DNA of 64,000 bases from Arabidopsis thaliana (GCF_000001735.4 NC_003071.7:16033443-16097442); one strand, 5' to 3'. Counted from the stretch's first letter, positions 36,398-52,532 are shown. Translations and numbers: made by a program. Notes: generated by a model from the letters alone, not told the origin.

Positions 36398-37060
36398 TTA
36401 CACGCGAGCGGCGATAACAGCAGGCGCGGCTGAAGAGGCGGCACCACCGAGGAAAGAGAGGAATCCGGTAGCAGCAGGCTCTTGCTCATCAAGGAAAAGA
36501 TCTTCCGGAGCTCTAAAAGCACCATGAGCACAGATCAACGCAACACCAATCATCATAGCCGAAACCAGAACAGATCCAACATCGGTGAGGAAGATCACAA
36601 AGATACTGAACAAAATCAAACACCCTAACGTCTCACGATCGGAGAATGTACGACCGAATAGAACGATCGGCTGATCCGTGGGACGGAACAAGTAGAGGAA
36701 GAGCCACGACGCGAGGAGACAGAGGAGGAAGACGAGAGAGAAAGGATGAGTGACGAGAGAGAATCCGACGATCGCTGTAGCGACGGTGAGGTAATTAACC
36801 TTGAAATACGAGTAATTCTTGCGGATACGAACAGCAGCGTCGGAGATCGACTCAGGTTTGGATAATGCGGAACGATCCGCGAGCTCAGCCCAAGGACGAC
36901 GCTTAGAGAGACCGTTTTTAACGGTTTCGGTGATCTGATTGATGAAATTGCGGAAAGCTGGAGTAGCGATCGGTGGTTGAGATTCGACGGAGGAAGGAGC
37001 GGCGGATGGAACGGTTTGGGGATTGGAGATTGGGAGGACTGGTGGTGCTGAGGAAGCCAT
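36398..37060 (-). CDS. PRA1B4: PRA1 family protein B4 (prenylated Rab acceptor)
   Basis: A small membrane protein of the secretory pathway (ER/Golgi/endosome) that interacts with prenylated Rab GTPases and assists vesicle trafficking. Single exon, 220 aa. The N-terminal 35 residues are Pro/Ser/Ala-rich. The core motif RRPWAELADRSALSKPES and the RKNYSYFKVNY segment are classic for plant PRA1.B proteins. Two long hydrophobic blocks follow, about residues 88-126 and 143-182, each able to cross the membrane twice, separated by the RPTDQPIVLFGR loop. The C-terminus is short and hydrophobic. The clade member is assigned from gene order and recalled sequence. Confidence 0.94.
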   Translation of the reverse strand: MASSAPPVLPISNPQTVPSAAPSSVESQPPIATPAFRNFINQITETVKNGLSKRRPWAELADRSALSKPESISDAAVRIRKNYSYFKVNYLTVATAIVGFSLVTHPFSLVFLLCLLASWLFLYLFRPTDQPIVLFGRTFSDRETLGCLILFSIFVIFLTDVGSVLVSAMMIGVALICAHGAFRAPEDLFLDEQEPAATGFLSFLGGAASSAAPAVIAARV

Positions 37061-37475
37061 TGGAGATCAAGTTTGGTAGATCTGAGAAAGAGAGAAGAAT
37101 TAGGGTTGAAGAAATTGAAGAATTGGGCAAGATCTGATTAATAAATTAAAGAGGGAAGGAGAGATAGATTTGTTTTATATACGGGTATGAGAAAATTGTT
37201 GACCTTCCTATTTCTTTCGTTGCTACGGGTCACCGACAATAAACGTGACTCTTTTCCTTTTTGGTTTTCCTATTATTATTTGATTTAATTATGATCTATA
37301 TTAGGTTAAATCTCGTGTTTTAGGGAGATAAATGTTAAAGAGTTTTATATTTATATCTATTTTTTCCAAAATTTTAAAAGTGAATGAAACTATTATATTG
37401 AATTTTATTTTTCCGATAACGGTATATTACTATTTAATCAAGATTTATTAAGGTAATGGATACATTCTATGATTT

Positions 37476-37960
37476 TTGGAGGAGCTTATGTTATGGACAG
37501 TTGACCGGACACGTATACCAACTAATCTCATGGTAATCTCAAGCAAAATCACAGATGACTGCTCGTACGTCAAGTGTCTTTCGTTTATGATGAAAAGCAG
37601 GACTGGGAATATTCTCTTAGCTCAGCCTGAGAACTTGGCTCATGATGATGATTTATCACAATCGCTTCTTAGTCAAGTAACTGCAGTGTGGCTTTGGACA
37701 AGCCTATCATATGGAGGAAAGCCTATCTTCAATCGTGGGATCTCACAACTGGTCACCAAGAAGTGGACAAGTACTTCAGTTCAAGGGGAGACTTCAGTTA
37801 ACCAATAACAGAAACGATGATGGTTATGAGACAGAGGATTACACAAAGGTGGGTGAGTCATCTTCAACACAGAGAACACCAATAACCATGTCTCGCTCCC
37901 GGCTCCACAAGAGATTTCGCCGCGGCTGAGATTGGCGTCTTCTGGGACATGGAGGTTGGT
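37476..37960 (+). pseudogene. NYN-domain (putative endonuclease) gene remnant
   Basis: The frame over 37476-37808 reads LMLWTVDRTRIPTNLMVIS, then NILLAQPE, then VWLWTSLSYGG. This matches the second half of the NYN ribonuclease-like domain in plant proteins annotated as putative endonuclease or glycosyl hydrolase, whose usual form is MLFWAxDNPAPANxMLISGDRDF ... YNILLAQP ... TVWLWTSLSAGG. The GDRDF catalytic stretch has decayed to SSKITDD. A second frame at about 37910-37960 reads AAEIGVFWDMEVG, like the N-terminal NYN strand (AKTSVWWDIENC), in the wrong order for one domain. I infer a tandem or rearranged, inactive remnant. Confidence 0.65.
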
Positions 37961-38119
37961 GATTGGGACTTGGGAGTGAACTCTTTTAACTCTTTTATTC
38001 AAATCTTTCAGTTTGTTTTCTTTCAATGAAAAGCTGATGGAAAGTCTCAGTAGTTTTGATCAATGCGTTATTGATTAGGCAGTCTTGTTGATTTCTTGAG
38101 ATGTAAGTCATTTAAATCT

Positions 38120-38640
38120 CTTGTCTACTACAATGGTTTTGTGGCTTAAAGAGGTGTCAGAGAGTTGGCCAAAACAGAGGCGAATGCAGAGTCAAGTGTT
38201 TTGGCAATTTGTCAATGCTATATCATATGTGGCTACTACTGCAGCTATACACATTGCCAACAACAATCCATTGTTTCATTAACGCACCAAAGTCATATTG
38301 TGAGAAGAAGAATCCAAGCTACTTTGATCATGGCTCTACACTTACGAAGAGAGAATTAACTAGGAGATGTGTTTACAAAACCATTGTTTCCTAATCATGT
38401 TCCAAGTCTCATTGGATATTAGATACTACCTCAGTTTAAAATGATAAGTTTGTTAGTCCCTTGAGTCATATGATGATTTAGTTAGTCTCTTAACTGATTG
38501 TTCTATGTATACATATTAACTCTCAGAGTATAAAAGAAGCTTTGTAATAGAATTAAGTTACTGAAAAATTCCATACTTCATCATCTTCTCTGTTTCGTTT
38601 CTCTGTCAATGCTAATATGGTCGTATTGGGATTAATTAGC
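38120..38640 (+). mobile_element. Decayed Ty1/copia 3' end (RNase H and probable LTR)
   Basis: The stretch AAIHIANNNPLFH at 38241-38279, then a frameshifted RTK, resembles the copia RNase H region (ALHIAxNPVFHERTKHI). The phrase FTKPLFPNHVPSLIGY, ending in TAG at 38422, matches the copia polyprotein C-terminus (DIFTKPLFPxHV). Frameshifts and stops separate these pieces, so the element is dead. The AT-rich stretch after it, with a TATAAAAG near 38528 and a pyrimidine-rich stretch around 38580-38605, has the layout of a 3' LTR, but no second LTR was found in the window to confirm its borders. Confidence 0.75.
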
Positions 38641-38741
38641 CTAGATTAGCATTATAATAAAGCACTTGATGATACACTTTGTTTTCTTAAACTACTGGTT
38701 CACGTACAAAACAGAAAGAAGTCATCAACAGATTCAAAATA

Positions 38742-40726
38742 TCACCTTAAGTTCAAAGCTATCTTTTTCTTCTTCTTCTTGTTCTTGCTCTCTTTGTTCA
38801 ACAACACAGAGATCTTAGCAAATCCGAAACTCTTTCTCTTTCGAGTCTTCGTCCTTTTCTCATTCTCTTTCCCTTCACTTCTCTTGCTTACAGTTTTATC
38901 ACTACTGCTATTCTTTGCAAGCATCTGACCCAACGACATTTTTCTTCTCTCATTAGCAACATTCATATCTGAATCCTCTGCAAGAAGTAGCTTCTTGCTC
39001 AGTATTTGTCCTATTGACATTGTTGGTTTCAAGACTGGGACCGTTGAAGAAGATGATGACCCGTCAACAACATCGTATGTCAGATGCAGACCGTTTACAT
39101 CCATCAGACGTGTTGTTGTCTCTCTTCTGCTCTTGAACTTGGAAGTGTTGTTCACCGAAGAAGATAATCTTCTCCTCTGTCCATTCTCTGACCGCCATTT
39201 TCGCAGCGCCTCTTCTGCTTCGATCTTCGAAGCATTTGCAGCGTCAACTCTCTCCACAGCTTCCTCCAATACTCTCTTGCTGGTTTCAATTTCTTGAGCC
39301 GCTTCGTCAACTTTCTTCAGAACATCCTTCTTTGAAACATTAGCTTCTTCAACTCTCGACATTGCATCTTCCACTCGCTTTCTCGCCTCTTCCTCTGCGT
39401 CTCTAGCACTACGAGCAAGCACAGAATACTCTTCAGCAGAGATAGTCACAGCCTCGGCCTTACCAACATTCATACTTCCAGTAACAGCCTCAATCTCTGC
39501 GATTGCAACCGCCTCAGCCTCTCTGGCCGCTTCCTTCATCTTTCTAGCAGCCACCAACCTTATCTTAGCTGTTCTAATCTTATCTCTTGTGCTTTCAGTC
39601 TCAGCCATTGCTTTCACAACTTCCAACTCTGCATTCTCTCCGGTTTTCTTCACCTCTTGAGCTTGACGGCTCAATCTTTGAACCTCATTCAACATTCCAA
39701 GATCTTTCTCGCCGGTTTGACCCTCCTTGGCAAATCTTACTCTCACTTCTTCTTCCTCTAAAGAAAACACCTTGAGAGATTTCTCCATAAGTCTCTCGCG
39801 TGTCTTCTCAAGTGCAGCTCTTTCCTCATTCAGTTTATTCTTCAACTGCTCCACAGATTCGCGTATACTTGCAATCTTGCACAAATTCATCTTCGCCTGG
39901 CTTAAATCCTTTAGAACCACACCCGCTGGCTTGATATGACTGTCAACTTCTTCTCTCAACGTGTCCTCCTCATAAGCTTCATTCCTCTGCTGCAGCTTTA
40001 AGACTGTGGCTTTAGTCGCCTCAAGCTCCTTCAACACCTCTAGCGTTTCGCGTTCTTTAACAATTAGTTCTCTTTGTAGCTCGAAAGCTTGTGCTTTGAG
40101 TCCCATGATATCAGGTTCTTGGATATTTTCCTGCCACCAATATCAGAAAGACAAACTTTACCTTACATATCCTAATTTGAACAACTATGATACTTTAATA
40201 TATGACACACAACACAAAATCTTCACTGATGTGATGAATCAGGTTGCAAAATGTAGGTAATGAACAATTCCTTAAAATGAGGTTTAAGTTTTCTTCATCA
40301 TTGATGCTAAACATGAAAGGGAAATCAAGTATCGTCATCATCATTATCTTCATCATAATGTCGTTTAAGGCATAAACCAAACATCATTAAACATCAATTT
40401 CAAAGTTTGATGATATCTTTTTGTTGTTTCAGACAACAACAGCCAAACACGCTTAATCTAACAACAGTAAAACCCTAAATCATATTTTTCAGAGAGAATT
40501 TAAAGAAAAGACTGCAAGTGAGGGAGATAGAGAAAGGGAAAGAAACCTGAGAAGCATCTGGGAGTTTATTGAGAGAAGGTCTCCAGAAACCAAAACCGCC
40601 GAAACGAGTGGCTGCTTCTCTCACTGACTCGAACGGAGCCGAAGTGTCTATCTCAGGCTTCTCAGCTCGACCATTCGATAGATCCGAGTCAGGGTTTACA
40701 GTGCCCGGTTCTGGAAATTCGGCCAT
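38742..40726 (-). CDS. WEB family coiled-coil protein
   Basis: A member of the WEAK CHLOROPLAST MOVEMENT UNDER BLUE LIGHT (DUF827) family; relatives WEB1 and PMI2 support chloroplast photorelocation. Two exons (40726-40547, 40130-38742) total 1569 nt, or 522 aa. The N-terminal 60 residues contain APFESVREAATRFGGFGFW, a family signature that precedes the coil. From about residue 60 to 385 the sequence is an almost continuous coiled coil rich in Glu, Lys and Ala. The C-terminal part is basic, with MSIGQILSKKLL and MSLGQMLAKN repeats and a Lys run near the end that may serve as a nuclear or membrane-charge signal. A role in this specific protein is not known to me. In the Arabidopsis order this is At2g38370. 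Confidence 0.93.
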
Positions 40727-41422
40727 TGAAGCAGAAGAAGACGAGTCTTCGATGGGGAAGAAGAGAGTGAAGTGAAAAAGAGAGAGAGAGAGAGATTAGG
40801 GAGGAACCAAAGTCTTGTGTTTGTGAATTGAAACTGGTTTGATAAAGACGTGTCGGAACACGCGCCACGGTCGTCTCGTGAACAGTGTTAGAAAGTCATG
40901 TTTTTTTTTTGTCTCAATTTAAATTTGAAATTAGCAAAAATTTCGCGTCTTTTCCCCTCTTGGATCATATAATTGCTAATCTCAATTCTTAAATTGGGAT
41001 TAAGGAATAACCTTTAAACGGCTAAAACTATCTGAATGTTTTGATATTTTATCAGATTGTTAAAAAGTGATCAAAAAAAAACAAAGCAATATATTTATCT
41101 TCACATGCCTATTCAATTTAAGTGACGTGTTGTTATTTATCACAATTAACTGACAGAATTTTGTAAAACGTTACCATGTGACTGTTTTTTTTTTTTTCTT
41201 ATCACAAACAGAAAATTATTTCCGTTCCAATCTTTCTTGCCATGGAAGAAGCTATGTTAGAAAATGAGCTCTAGCTTACCGGTAATAGGGAAACCAGTCT
41301 TGACAACCATCGAGAAGAGGGTGACAACGATACATGAGCGATGGATAGCACATAAGAATAAAATGATGAAGGGTTCAAGCAAAAAAAAACTTGGTAAGAG
41401 TTTGAACCCAAAACATCAGATT

Positions 41423-41528
41423 TGTCATCTTTTAGGTGAGACAAAAAAGTCTTGATAACAATGTGTGCCGGACACAGTTTTTTTATCTAGAAGATTAAAC
41501 TTTGATTTTTCTCACCTAAAAGGTGACA
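41423..41528. repeat. 19-base inverted repeat
   Basis: TGTCATCTTTTAGGTGAGA at 41423-41441 is the reverse complement of 41510-41528 with one mismatch, around a 68-base spacer. The end of the left arm overlaps the end of a short ORF. It could be a decayed fold-back element. Confidence 0.8.
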
Positions 41529-42908
41529 ATAAAGTGAGCTATGTAGAGTGTCGTCAATTATTTGTCCATCTTCTTGTTTGTTTTTTTAATTTCTTCTTTT
41601 TGTCCAACCATTAGACTAATATTTTCATTTTGTTTCTTTCTCTTTTGTCTTCGCTTTCATCTTGTTTTCAGGAATGACTAATGCATTCGAATGTTTTTTC
41701 TTTTCCTTTTATGTGCATTCCTACTTTATGAAACAATTAGTTTTCAATTCAATTTCGGTGATAGTTTTAGCCATTTCTGTCCACTTTGGTTGTCTTAGTT
41801 AGTTTATTGATGAGAAGAAAAGACAAGGAGCAAAAGTATTAGATTAGGTTAACCAAAAAGTCTAGCATATGGACTCGTATGAAATTGATATTTGTATGTA
41901 TTAGGTAACTTTGTTTTCTCAGAGATTATTGAGCAAAATGTTTATAATTTATCGATTAGTGAAGGTGGCTTCGGAGGCTACATTTGCGTTATTTACGGGA
42001 AATGGAAGGACAAAACACAAGTGCTTTCTAGTTTGAAAATAAAATCAAAGAAATATTGGTTAAAATAGAACACACTTTATAATCACTGATCACATAATAT
42101 TACATTATTATGACTTATACGATTTACAAAAACAATTCAGGTCAAAGGCACTCGTCGATATAACATAAAGTTGGACATTGAAACTGAGAATACGTTGGCG
42201 TTCGCGGATTTAACATATATTTTTTTGTCCATATTTTTATACCGTATCGTCTCAACAATTCTATCATCAACAAGAACATGTCACTGATAAAAACATGTTT
42301 ATCGCAGCATGATGATATTATACATAGACATATCTTACGTTTAACATGAATCAACAACCATATCTTTAGCGACCCTACACGAATTCAAATTTGATATCAA
42401 TTTCGTACAATTTCTATCTTACTACTTTGAAATTTGTGTCGTTTATAATTATTTATCAAACTCAATGATGCGTATTCTATTCTCAGAAGGAGTCATGTAT
42501 GTCTTGAAATAAATCTAGAAAGAAGTATAGGCGAAATTGAGAACCATCTCTTCATAGAACTATACGTCGATTCATAGTAAGTAAAAAGTCTACATCTGCA
42601 ATAAAAATGTATGGAGTTAGCTAGTTTTGAAAAATACTATATACAATTGAAGTGAACATGAAAATCTTAATTGTTTAATTAAAGCGCGCGAAAAAACACA
42701 ATAATAAGTTAAATTATGTGCACATAATAGATAGCATTGTCAAAAGGATCGGTTAATTTATGATTTCACTAATTTTTATTATCCTTCAACCACTCTAGTA
42801 AAATACATATTGCCTTAAAACAAAACCTACTAGTCTTAAAACGAAAAAAGAAAAAAAAAAAAAAAAAAACTCAATACCTAATAATCAAAAATAGTACTCA
42901 AGCTTCCC

Positions 42909-42915
42909 TATATAA
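42909..42915 (+). promoter_or_regulatory. Putative TATA box of PRX22
   Basis: TATATAA lies 92 bases upstream of the start codon and sits at the equivalent place to a TATATA upstream of PRX23. Confidence 0.6.
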
Positions 42916-43000
42916 TGTTCCTTCTTGGCTTTAGCTAATTCACCATATACCCACACTCACAAGTCACAACTCAAATAATCTTTGTCTTCCTCCTACAAAT

Positions 43001-44872
<1,872 letters not shown>

Positions 44873-46283
44873 TTATGCATGTTGCCATGTTGGGGATATA
44901 TATATGGATATGTAAGAAAGTATAAAATGCGCACGTGAGAACAATTTCGACTAATAAAAGTTTTCACGAGTTATGAGATTTATGAAATTGGTATTAAGTA
45001 CACTTACAATGCATATATACGTGGTGTTTATAACACTTCAATTTCTGACATGTATTCAAGTAGCTTTTGATTTAACATCACGTCGAAATTTATAATATAT
45101 ATTCAAGCAAATTGTTGAAATAAAATGTCCTAGTTTTTGTCAGCTTTCGTTACTTATAAATGAGAAGAAAAGACAAGGAGCTAAACTGCTAAAGTATTAG
45201 ATTAGGTTAACTTTTGTTAACCACAAAATCTAGCACATGGACGCGTATGAAGTTGATAAATCATATATGTATTAGGTAACATTGTTATTTCAGATTAAAT
45301 TGTTTTGAGCAAGAATTGTATAAAAAGTTTATCGATTTGTGAAGGTGGCTTCTGAGGCTACATTTGCGGGATTCACGGGGAAGAGAAGGACAAAACATAA
45401 GGAATTCTATTTTTCATAAAATATTAATTAGGAAGATAGTTTGAAAATGTTTGCCAATTAGGAAGGACAATCCTTTTAGAAGGTTTTCCGAGATTTTTTT
45501 TTTTGTCTTGTATCCAATTATAAATGTACGTACCTCGTGTATAAATTAAAAAAAAAAAAGTTTAAACATTCCTTTGAAACTACAACAAACTCATTTATAC
45601 AAATATCCGTCCCCTCAAAAATTCAGATATATCAACAAGAACACGTCACAAATAAAACGTAATTATGGTAACATGATGATATTATATTTTCCTACATAGA
45701 CATAACTTGTGTCTAACATGAATCAACAAACATATCTTTTACGACCCTACATAATCCAAAATTGATATCAAATATCGTACTAATTTCATTTTCCGTACCA
45801 CTGTTGAAATTTGTGTCGTTTATAAATTATTTATCAAACTTGAAAAATATCTAAGAATAAGAATATATTGGCGGAATTGAGAAACATTAGATACGTACGT
45901 CGATTTGTAGTAAGTAAAAAATGTAGGGGAGACGGTTCTAAAAAGTTGTAATTGAAGTTAAAATGATCAATCTTACTTGATTTATCACAGCGTCGGACAA
46001 ATACAGCCAAACACTACGAGCAAGTTTAATTCTGTCCAAAGAATATATAGCACGTCGAAATTAGTTTATTTTAAATTCTAATTATTATTTATCCTTCAAC
46101 CACTCTAGTAAAACACATGGCCTTAAAAAAAGACCTAATAGTATTTTTTAAGAACACAATACCTAATAGTCTAAAATACCATTAAAGAAAGACTCGAACA
46201 TCTCTATATAGTGTTCCTTCTAGGCCCTTAGTTAATACACACACTCACAACTCAAATCATCTTTTTGTCTCCCTCCTGAAAAA
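44873..46283. other. Intergenic between the two peroxidases
   Basis: This holds the PRX22 3' UTR and, from about 45121, the duplicated upstream region of PRX23, homologous to the DNA before PRX22. A T-run and an A-run lie near 45494 and 45550. No other gene is seen. Confidence 0.65.
46205..46210 (+). promoter_or_regulatory. Putative TATA box of PRX23
   Basis: TATATA lies 79 bases upstream of the start codon, followed by GTGTTCCTTCTAGGC, matching the context of the PRX22 TATA box. Confidence 0.55.
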
Positions 46284-47939
<1,656 letters not shown>

Positions 47940-50336
47940 TTATGCATGTTGGGGATATATGGATATGTAAGAACGTATAAAATGTGTGGGATTGTGGGAA
48001 CATTTCGACTAAATAAAGTTCTCACAAGTTGTGTGATTTATGAAATTTGGTCTTAATTAACACTTTTGATTCGATTTTCTGAGTACTAAAAAAGTGGATG
48101 AATTTCATAATGAAATGATACGTGGTGTTTGTATAACACTTAACTTTCAATTGACATAGTTTCATGTTATTGGAGAAGTTAAATTGTGTGTAAAAATATA
48201 ATTCGAACATGCATCCATTTCTATAAATAAATATCGAGGTTATCGGATTAAACAAAGCTTGTAGGACCTAAATATAGTCATGAAACTACAACCCTAATAG
48301 AAGTTTCAAACATAATCAAACTTTAGTCTTGAGCAAAGAAATAGAAAATATATAAAAGTTATACTCTTGTAAGCAAAGAAAAGCCCAAACGAAGCAAAAC
48401 AAGACAAAAAGCCCAGTTTAAAGTAGATGTAAGCAGATTTACTTGCTACATCATCAACTCCCCATTTTACATCGTCCCAATGAGATATATCCACTCTTTT
48501 CATAGAATTTGATGTTTTCACACGAATACGAAATCCCAAATATATAATCTATCCCTTATAATTCATAATTATATACAAAAAATATGCAATCACACAACTA
48601 GCCATTAAATACTATATAGAAATATCACCACTTGTCATTTCAAAACAATACACTAATTAATGTCTATAATTCAATCCTTGTCAGATGGAGATAAGAGAGA
48701 CACAATCCATAATTTTGTTGCTCATTCATATAGTTCAAGTGCGTTGGCTCACGGCAAACATTTTAAATTTAGACCCACGCCGGAGAAAATCTAATTAGAC
48801 GCATAGTTTATTATAGTGGATTTCATTGGGACAAACAATATTAGCCGCATTTTATGTAATATCTTTCACTTGGAACACGTGCCCCATACACATATGGTCC
48901 CTCCATGCTTTGTACTTATGTAGTTTTTTGTATGCTACGATTTGGTATTATTGTATCGCAACGCGTAAAAAAGGAGAGCCAAGTGTGTCTCCAATCTTTG
49001 GGATTGATTTAAGAATAAAAGATAGGAAAGACAATTATATGTCCAATCTTTAAGATTGATGATTTAAAATTTTGTAGTTATCATGAAAAACAAATTTTTA
49101 TAGTGTTGTAGGGACGTAGGTGATCATTCTCATGACTCATGACACCCATTCCATTTACCAAATGCATTACTTATTTACTTGTTTTGGTACAATACCAAAC
49201 ACACTAACAATGATTTAACATTTACTTAATTATAATATAAATTTGCTTACGAAACAACTTGCATTAAACAATTTGCTTCTACTATACTTATATTGATCTA
49301 TCGTGGGCGGTGAGTAAAATGAGTTGGGACATGGATTTGTCATTTAGGTCATTTTTAGTAAATGTGAAACTTGTAACCAAAATATGCATAAAAACTTTAG
49401 CCTTTCTAAAAGCTAAAAATGGTTTGAGGAACACCAAGACGTAAGCTCTTTTAAGCTATTTGATGTTTGATGTGATAAAATAACTAAAAACTATTTGTTA
49501 TGTTTTTTCCTCCCCTTAAAGATATAAGAGAAGAGAAGGTAAAGAAGTTGTGTAAGTTAGTCACAATCAATTGTTGGAAATAAATTTGAAAACTCTGTTA
49601 AAAGTCACCCAAATGAGTTTCAAACAAGAGTTAAAAGATTAAAAAAAAAAAGTAACTGATATAAAGAATGGTAGTTTACTTTTTTTTTAAAGAATGGTAG
49701 TTTTTTAAAAACTATTTAGGTTGATGGTATTTTTGTAAAGAAATCCAAAAATTGTAGTTGATACAAGAAAATTTTGATTTGTGTTGATTTATTTCTCTTT
49801 TGGCATGTGAATGTAAGTAATCTTTTTCCACATGATTTCTAATTCTGGACTTGCATGTCTTGTTACGCCAGTCAACATTCGTTGGATAAGTTACAATGTC
49901 ATTTACAACTTGCAGATTAATTCGGAAATCAAGAAGGAAAAAATCTGAATTAGAAATAGTAGGTTGGATTTTTCACAAAAAAAAAAAAAGTACAATATTT
50001 TGAGATATGACCATTAGATTCTTAAATTTTACGATTCTAACTTGTAAGATTTCAAATTAAACCATGTATAATTCAATTTAGGGGTAATTTAATACTTTAG
50101 GGTAGTAACGATAAAATAGATAATTAAATTGAAGTTTAAGGACCATCCTGTAAATTCAAGTTCGGTACCGGAAACACGTCAGCATTGATCTAATAGATAC
50201 GAGTCCTCCTTTCTCTATAAATAACGTAATCTCTCTCCCGTCTTCATTACCATCGAAACAGTGTCGTCGTAGTCTCTCTCTCTCTCCGCAAAATATCATC
50301 GGAGAAAAGAAACAGAGACACGAAACAGAGAAAACC
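47940..50336. other. Intergenic, PRX23 3' region and AGT3 promoter
   Basis: After the PRX23 3' UTR (to about 48150) the DNA is AT-rich. ORFs at 48022-48539 and 48826-49053 show no recognisable family. A poly-A tract is near 49976-49989. The AGT3 promoter and 5' UTR occupy the last 150 bases, with a CT repeat near 50272-50286. Confidence 0.5.
50216..50223 (+). promoter_or_regulatory. Putative TATA box of AGT3
   Basis: TATAAATA lies 121 bases before the start codon and just upstream of a CT-rich leader. This spacing fits a 5' UTR of about 90 bases. Confidence 0.6.
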
Positions 50337-52532
50337 ATGCAGAGATTCGCGGCGAAAAGATCGGTGCAAAACATTTCCGTCTCTCTATGGCGTCGATGTA
50401 TCTCATCGACGTCTCAGGCAGCGACAGCTTCCGTTAAGGATTCCGACGAGTTTCAGGCGAGGCTTCCTCCTTTTGCTTACACTCCTCCGCCGTATACTGG
50501 TCCTTCCGCCGATGTTATCCTTAGCAAAAGGAAGGAGTTTCTCAGTCCTTCCATGTTCTGTCTCTATCGGAAACCGGTACGTGATCCATTTCAAAACTCT
50601 CGATTCAAATGTTTGGTTTTGAAATTGTTTTTGATTCGTATAGTCTCTGATCCGGTGTTGATGATCTCTGTATGTAATAATGACGAAAAAGATTGAAACT
50701 TTATTGATGGGCTCATCGAAAACAGCTAAATTTTTATCATTTTTAAATTGGTTTCAGACTACGATGTTCTTATCCGAATATTCTTGACCAATAATAATGG
50801 AATCTATCAAATATATAATATATAAATGTTGAATCTTTATAATCAATATCATGTGCAGGCTTTAAAGTTCAATACTTTATTGACTATTCTATTTTGTATT
50901 TATGTGTGGTATTTTGGGAGTTGTTGCAGTTAAACATTGTGGATGGGAAAATGCAGTATCTATTTGATGAGAGTGGTCGGAGATATTTAGATGCATTTGC
51001 TGGGATTGCTGTTGTGAATTGTGGACATTGTCATCCAGATGTGGTTGAGCCAGTGATTAATCAAATCAAGAGGCTTCAGCATCCTACTGTTCTTTACCTT
51101 AACCATGCCATTGCTGATTTCTCTGAGGCTCTTGCTTCTAAACTTCCCGGTGATCTAAAGGTGGTGTTTTTCACTAACTCAGGGACAGAGGCTAATGAAT
51201 TGGCGCTTATGATGGCTAAGTTGTATACTGGATGTCAAGATATTGTGGCGGTTCGAAACGGGTATCATGGTAATGCAGCTGCAACTATGGGGGCTACTGG
51301 TCAGAGTATGTGGAAGTTTAATGTGGTTCAGAATAGTGTTCATCATGCTTTGAACCCTGATCCTTATAGAGGTGTGTTTGGTTCTGATGGAGAGAAGTAT
51401 GCAAAGGATTTGCAAGATCTTATTCAATATGGTACGACTGGTCACATTGCCGGTTTTATTTGTGAAGCTATTCAGGTAATCAACCTTTGACTATTGTTGG
51501 AAGTCATTTATAAAGTGTTGTTAGGTTAGAATTAAGAGTGAATGCAAATGTGAATAGGGAGTTGGAGGGATCGTGGAACTAGCACCGGGATATTTGTCAG
51601 CGGCTTACGATACTGTTAAGAAAGCTGGTGGATTGTTCATTGCGGATGAAGTTCAGTCTGGTTTCGCACGTACTGGTAACTTTTGGGGATTTGAGGCACA
51701 CAATGTTGTCCCTGACATAGTAACCATGGCAAAGGTTAGAGTTGTGCCAAGTTGTTTGTTTTGTTTCTAAGCTAACTTTATTGCAGTCTTTGGCTAATTG
51801 TTTTTTGGTGTGAAAATAGGGAATTGGGAATGGGTTTCCTTTGGGAGCTGTTGTGACAACTCCAGAGATAGCAGGAGTGTTGACTCGCCGTAGCTACTTC
51901 AATACATTTGGTGGAAATTCTGTGTCTACTACAGCTGGTCTCGCTGTTCTGAATGTGATTGAGAAAGAGAAGCTTCAGGAAAATGCTGCAATGGTTGGAT
52001 CCTATCTGAAAGAAAAACTCACACAGCTGAAAGAAAAACACGAGAGTAAGTCTCTCTCTCTCTATCTCTCCCCCTCTTCAAACTTTTTTTTGAACTTGAT
52101 TCAATGTGTTTATGGTTCTATAATGTAGTTATCGGGGATGTCCGGGGAAGAGGACTGATGCTTGGAGTGGAGCTGGTGAGTGATCGCAAGCTTAAGACTC
52201 CTGCAACCGCCGAGACTCTGCACATTATGGATCAAATGAAAGGTTGGTGTGTTTACGCTTTACTGAGGTGAAACATGTATTAAAAAGGTGAATTAATTTG
52301 CCTTATGAATAAAAATATACAGAATTGGGTGTGTTGATTGGAAAAGGAGGCTACTTTGGAAATGTCTTTAGAATCACACCACCTCTCTGCTTCACCAAGG
52401 ACGATGCAGGTTTGTGTCGTTTCATTTCTTTGCTAAGAAGGAATATAGAAGAAAAATAAACAGAATAATAAAAGTCTCTTTGTGGCAGATTTTCTCGTGG
52501 AAGCGATGGACTACTCAATGTCGAAGATGTGA
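50337..52532 (+). CDS. AGT3: Alanine:glyoxylate aminotransferase 2 homologue 3, mitochondrial
   Basis: A class III, pyridoxal-phosphate aminotransferase of the AGT2 group, predicted to transfer the amino group of alanine to glyoxylate in mitochondria. Seven exons (50337-50576, 50930-51475, 51558-51734, 51820-52045, 52129-52242, 52323-52409, 52489-52532) total 1434 nt, or 477 aa. The first 30 residues are Arg/Ser-rich and free of acid, as a mitochondrial presequence. Cofactor-site features are the [13 protein letters not shown] segment, the NGYHGN loop, the [14 protein letters not shown] strand with its PLP-contacting Asp, and the Schiff-base Lys321 in [13 protein letters not shown], which spans an exon junction. 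The upstream start has a TATA box at a sensible distance. All introns are GT-AG. Confidence 0.96.

Larger units (their letters stand above)
40727..43000. other. Intergenic, WEB-gene promoter and PRX22 upstream region
   Basis: The left end is the WEB-gene 5' UTR, with a GA repeat near 40777-40796. A short ORF over 41264-41455 has no recognisable relatives. An inverted repeat lies at 41423-41528. From about 41760 the sequence is the left copy of the peroxidase tandem duplication. Confidence 0.55.
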
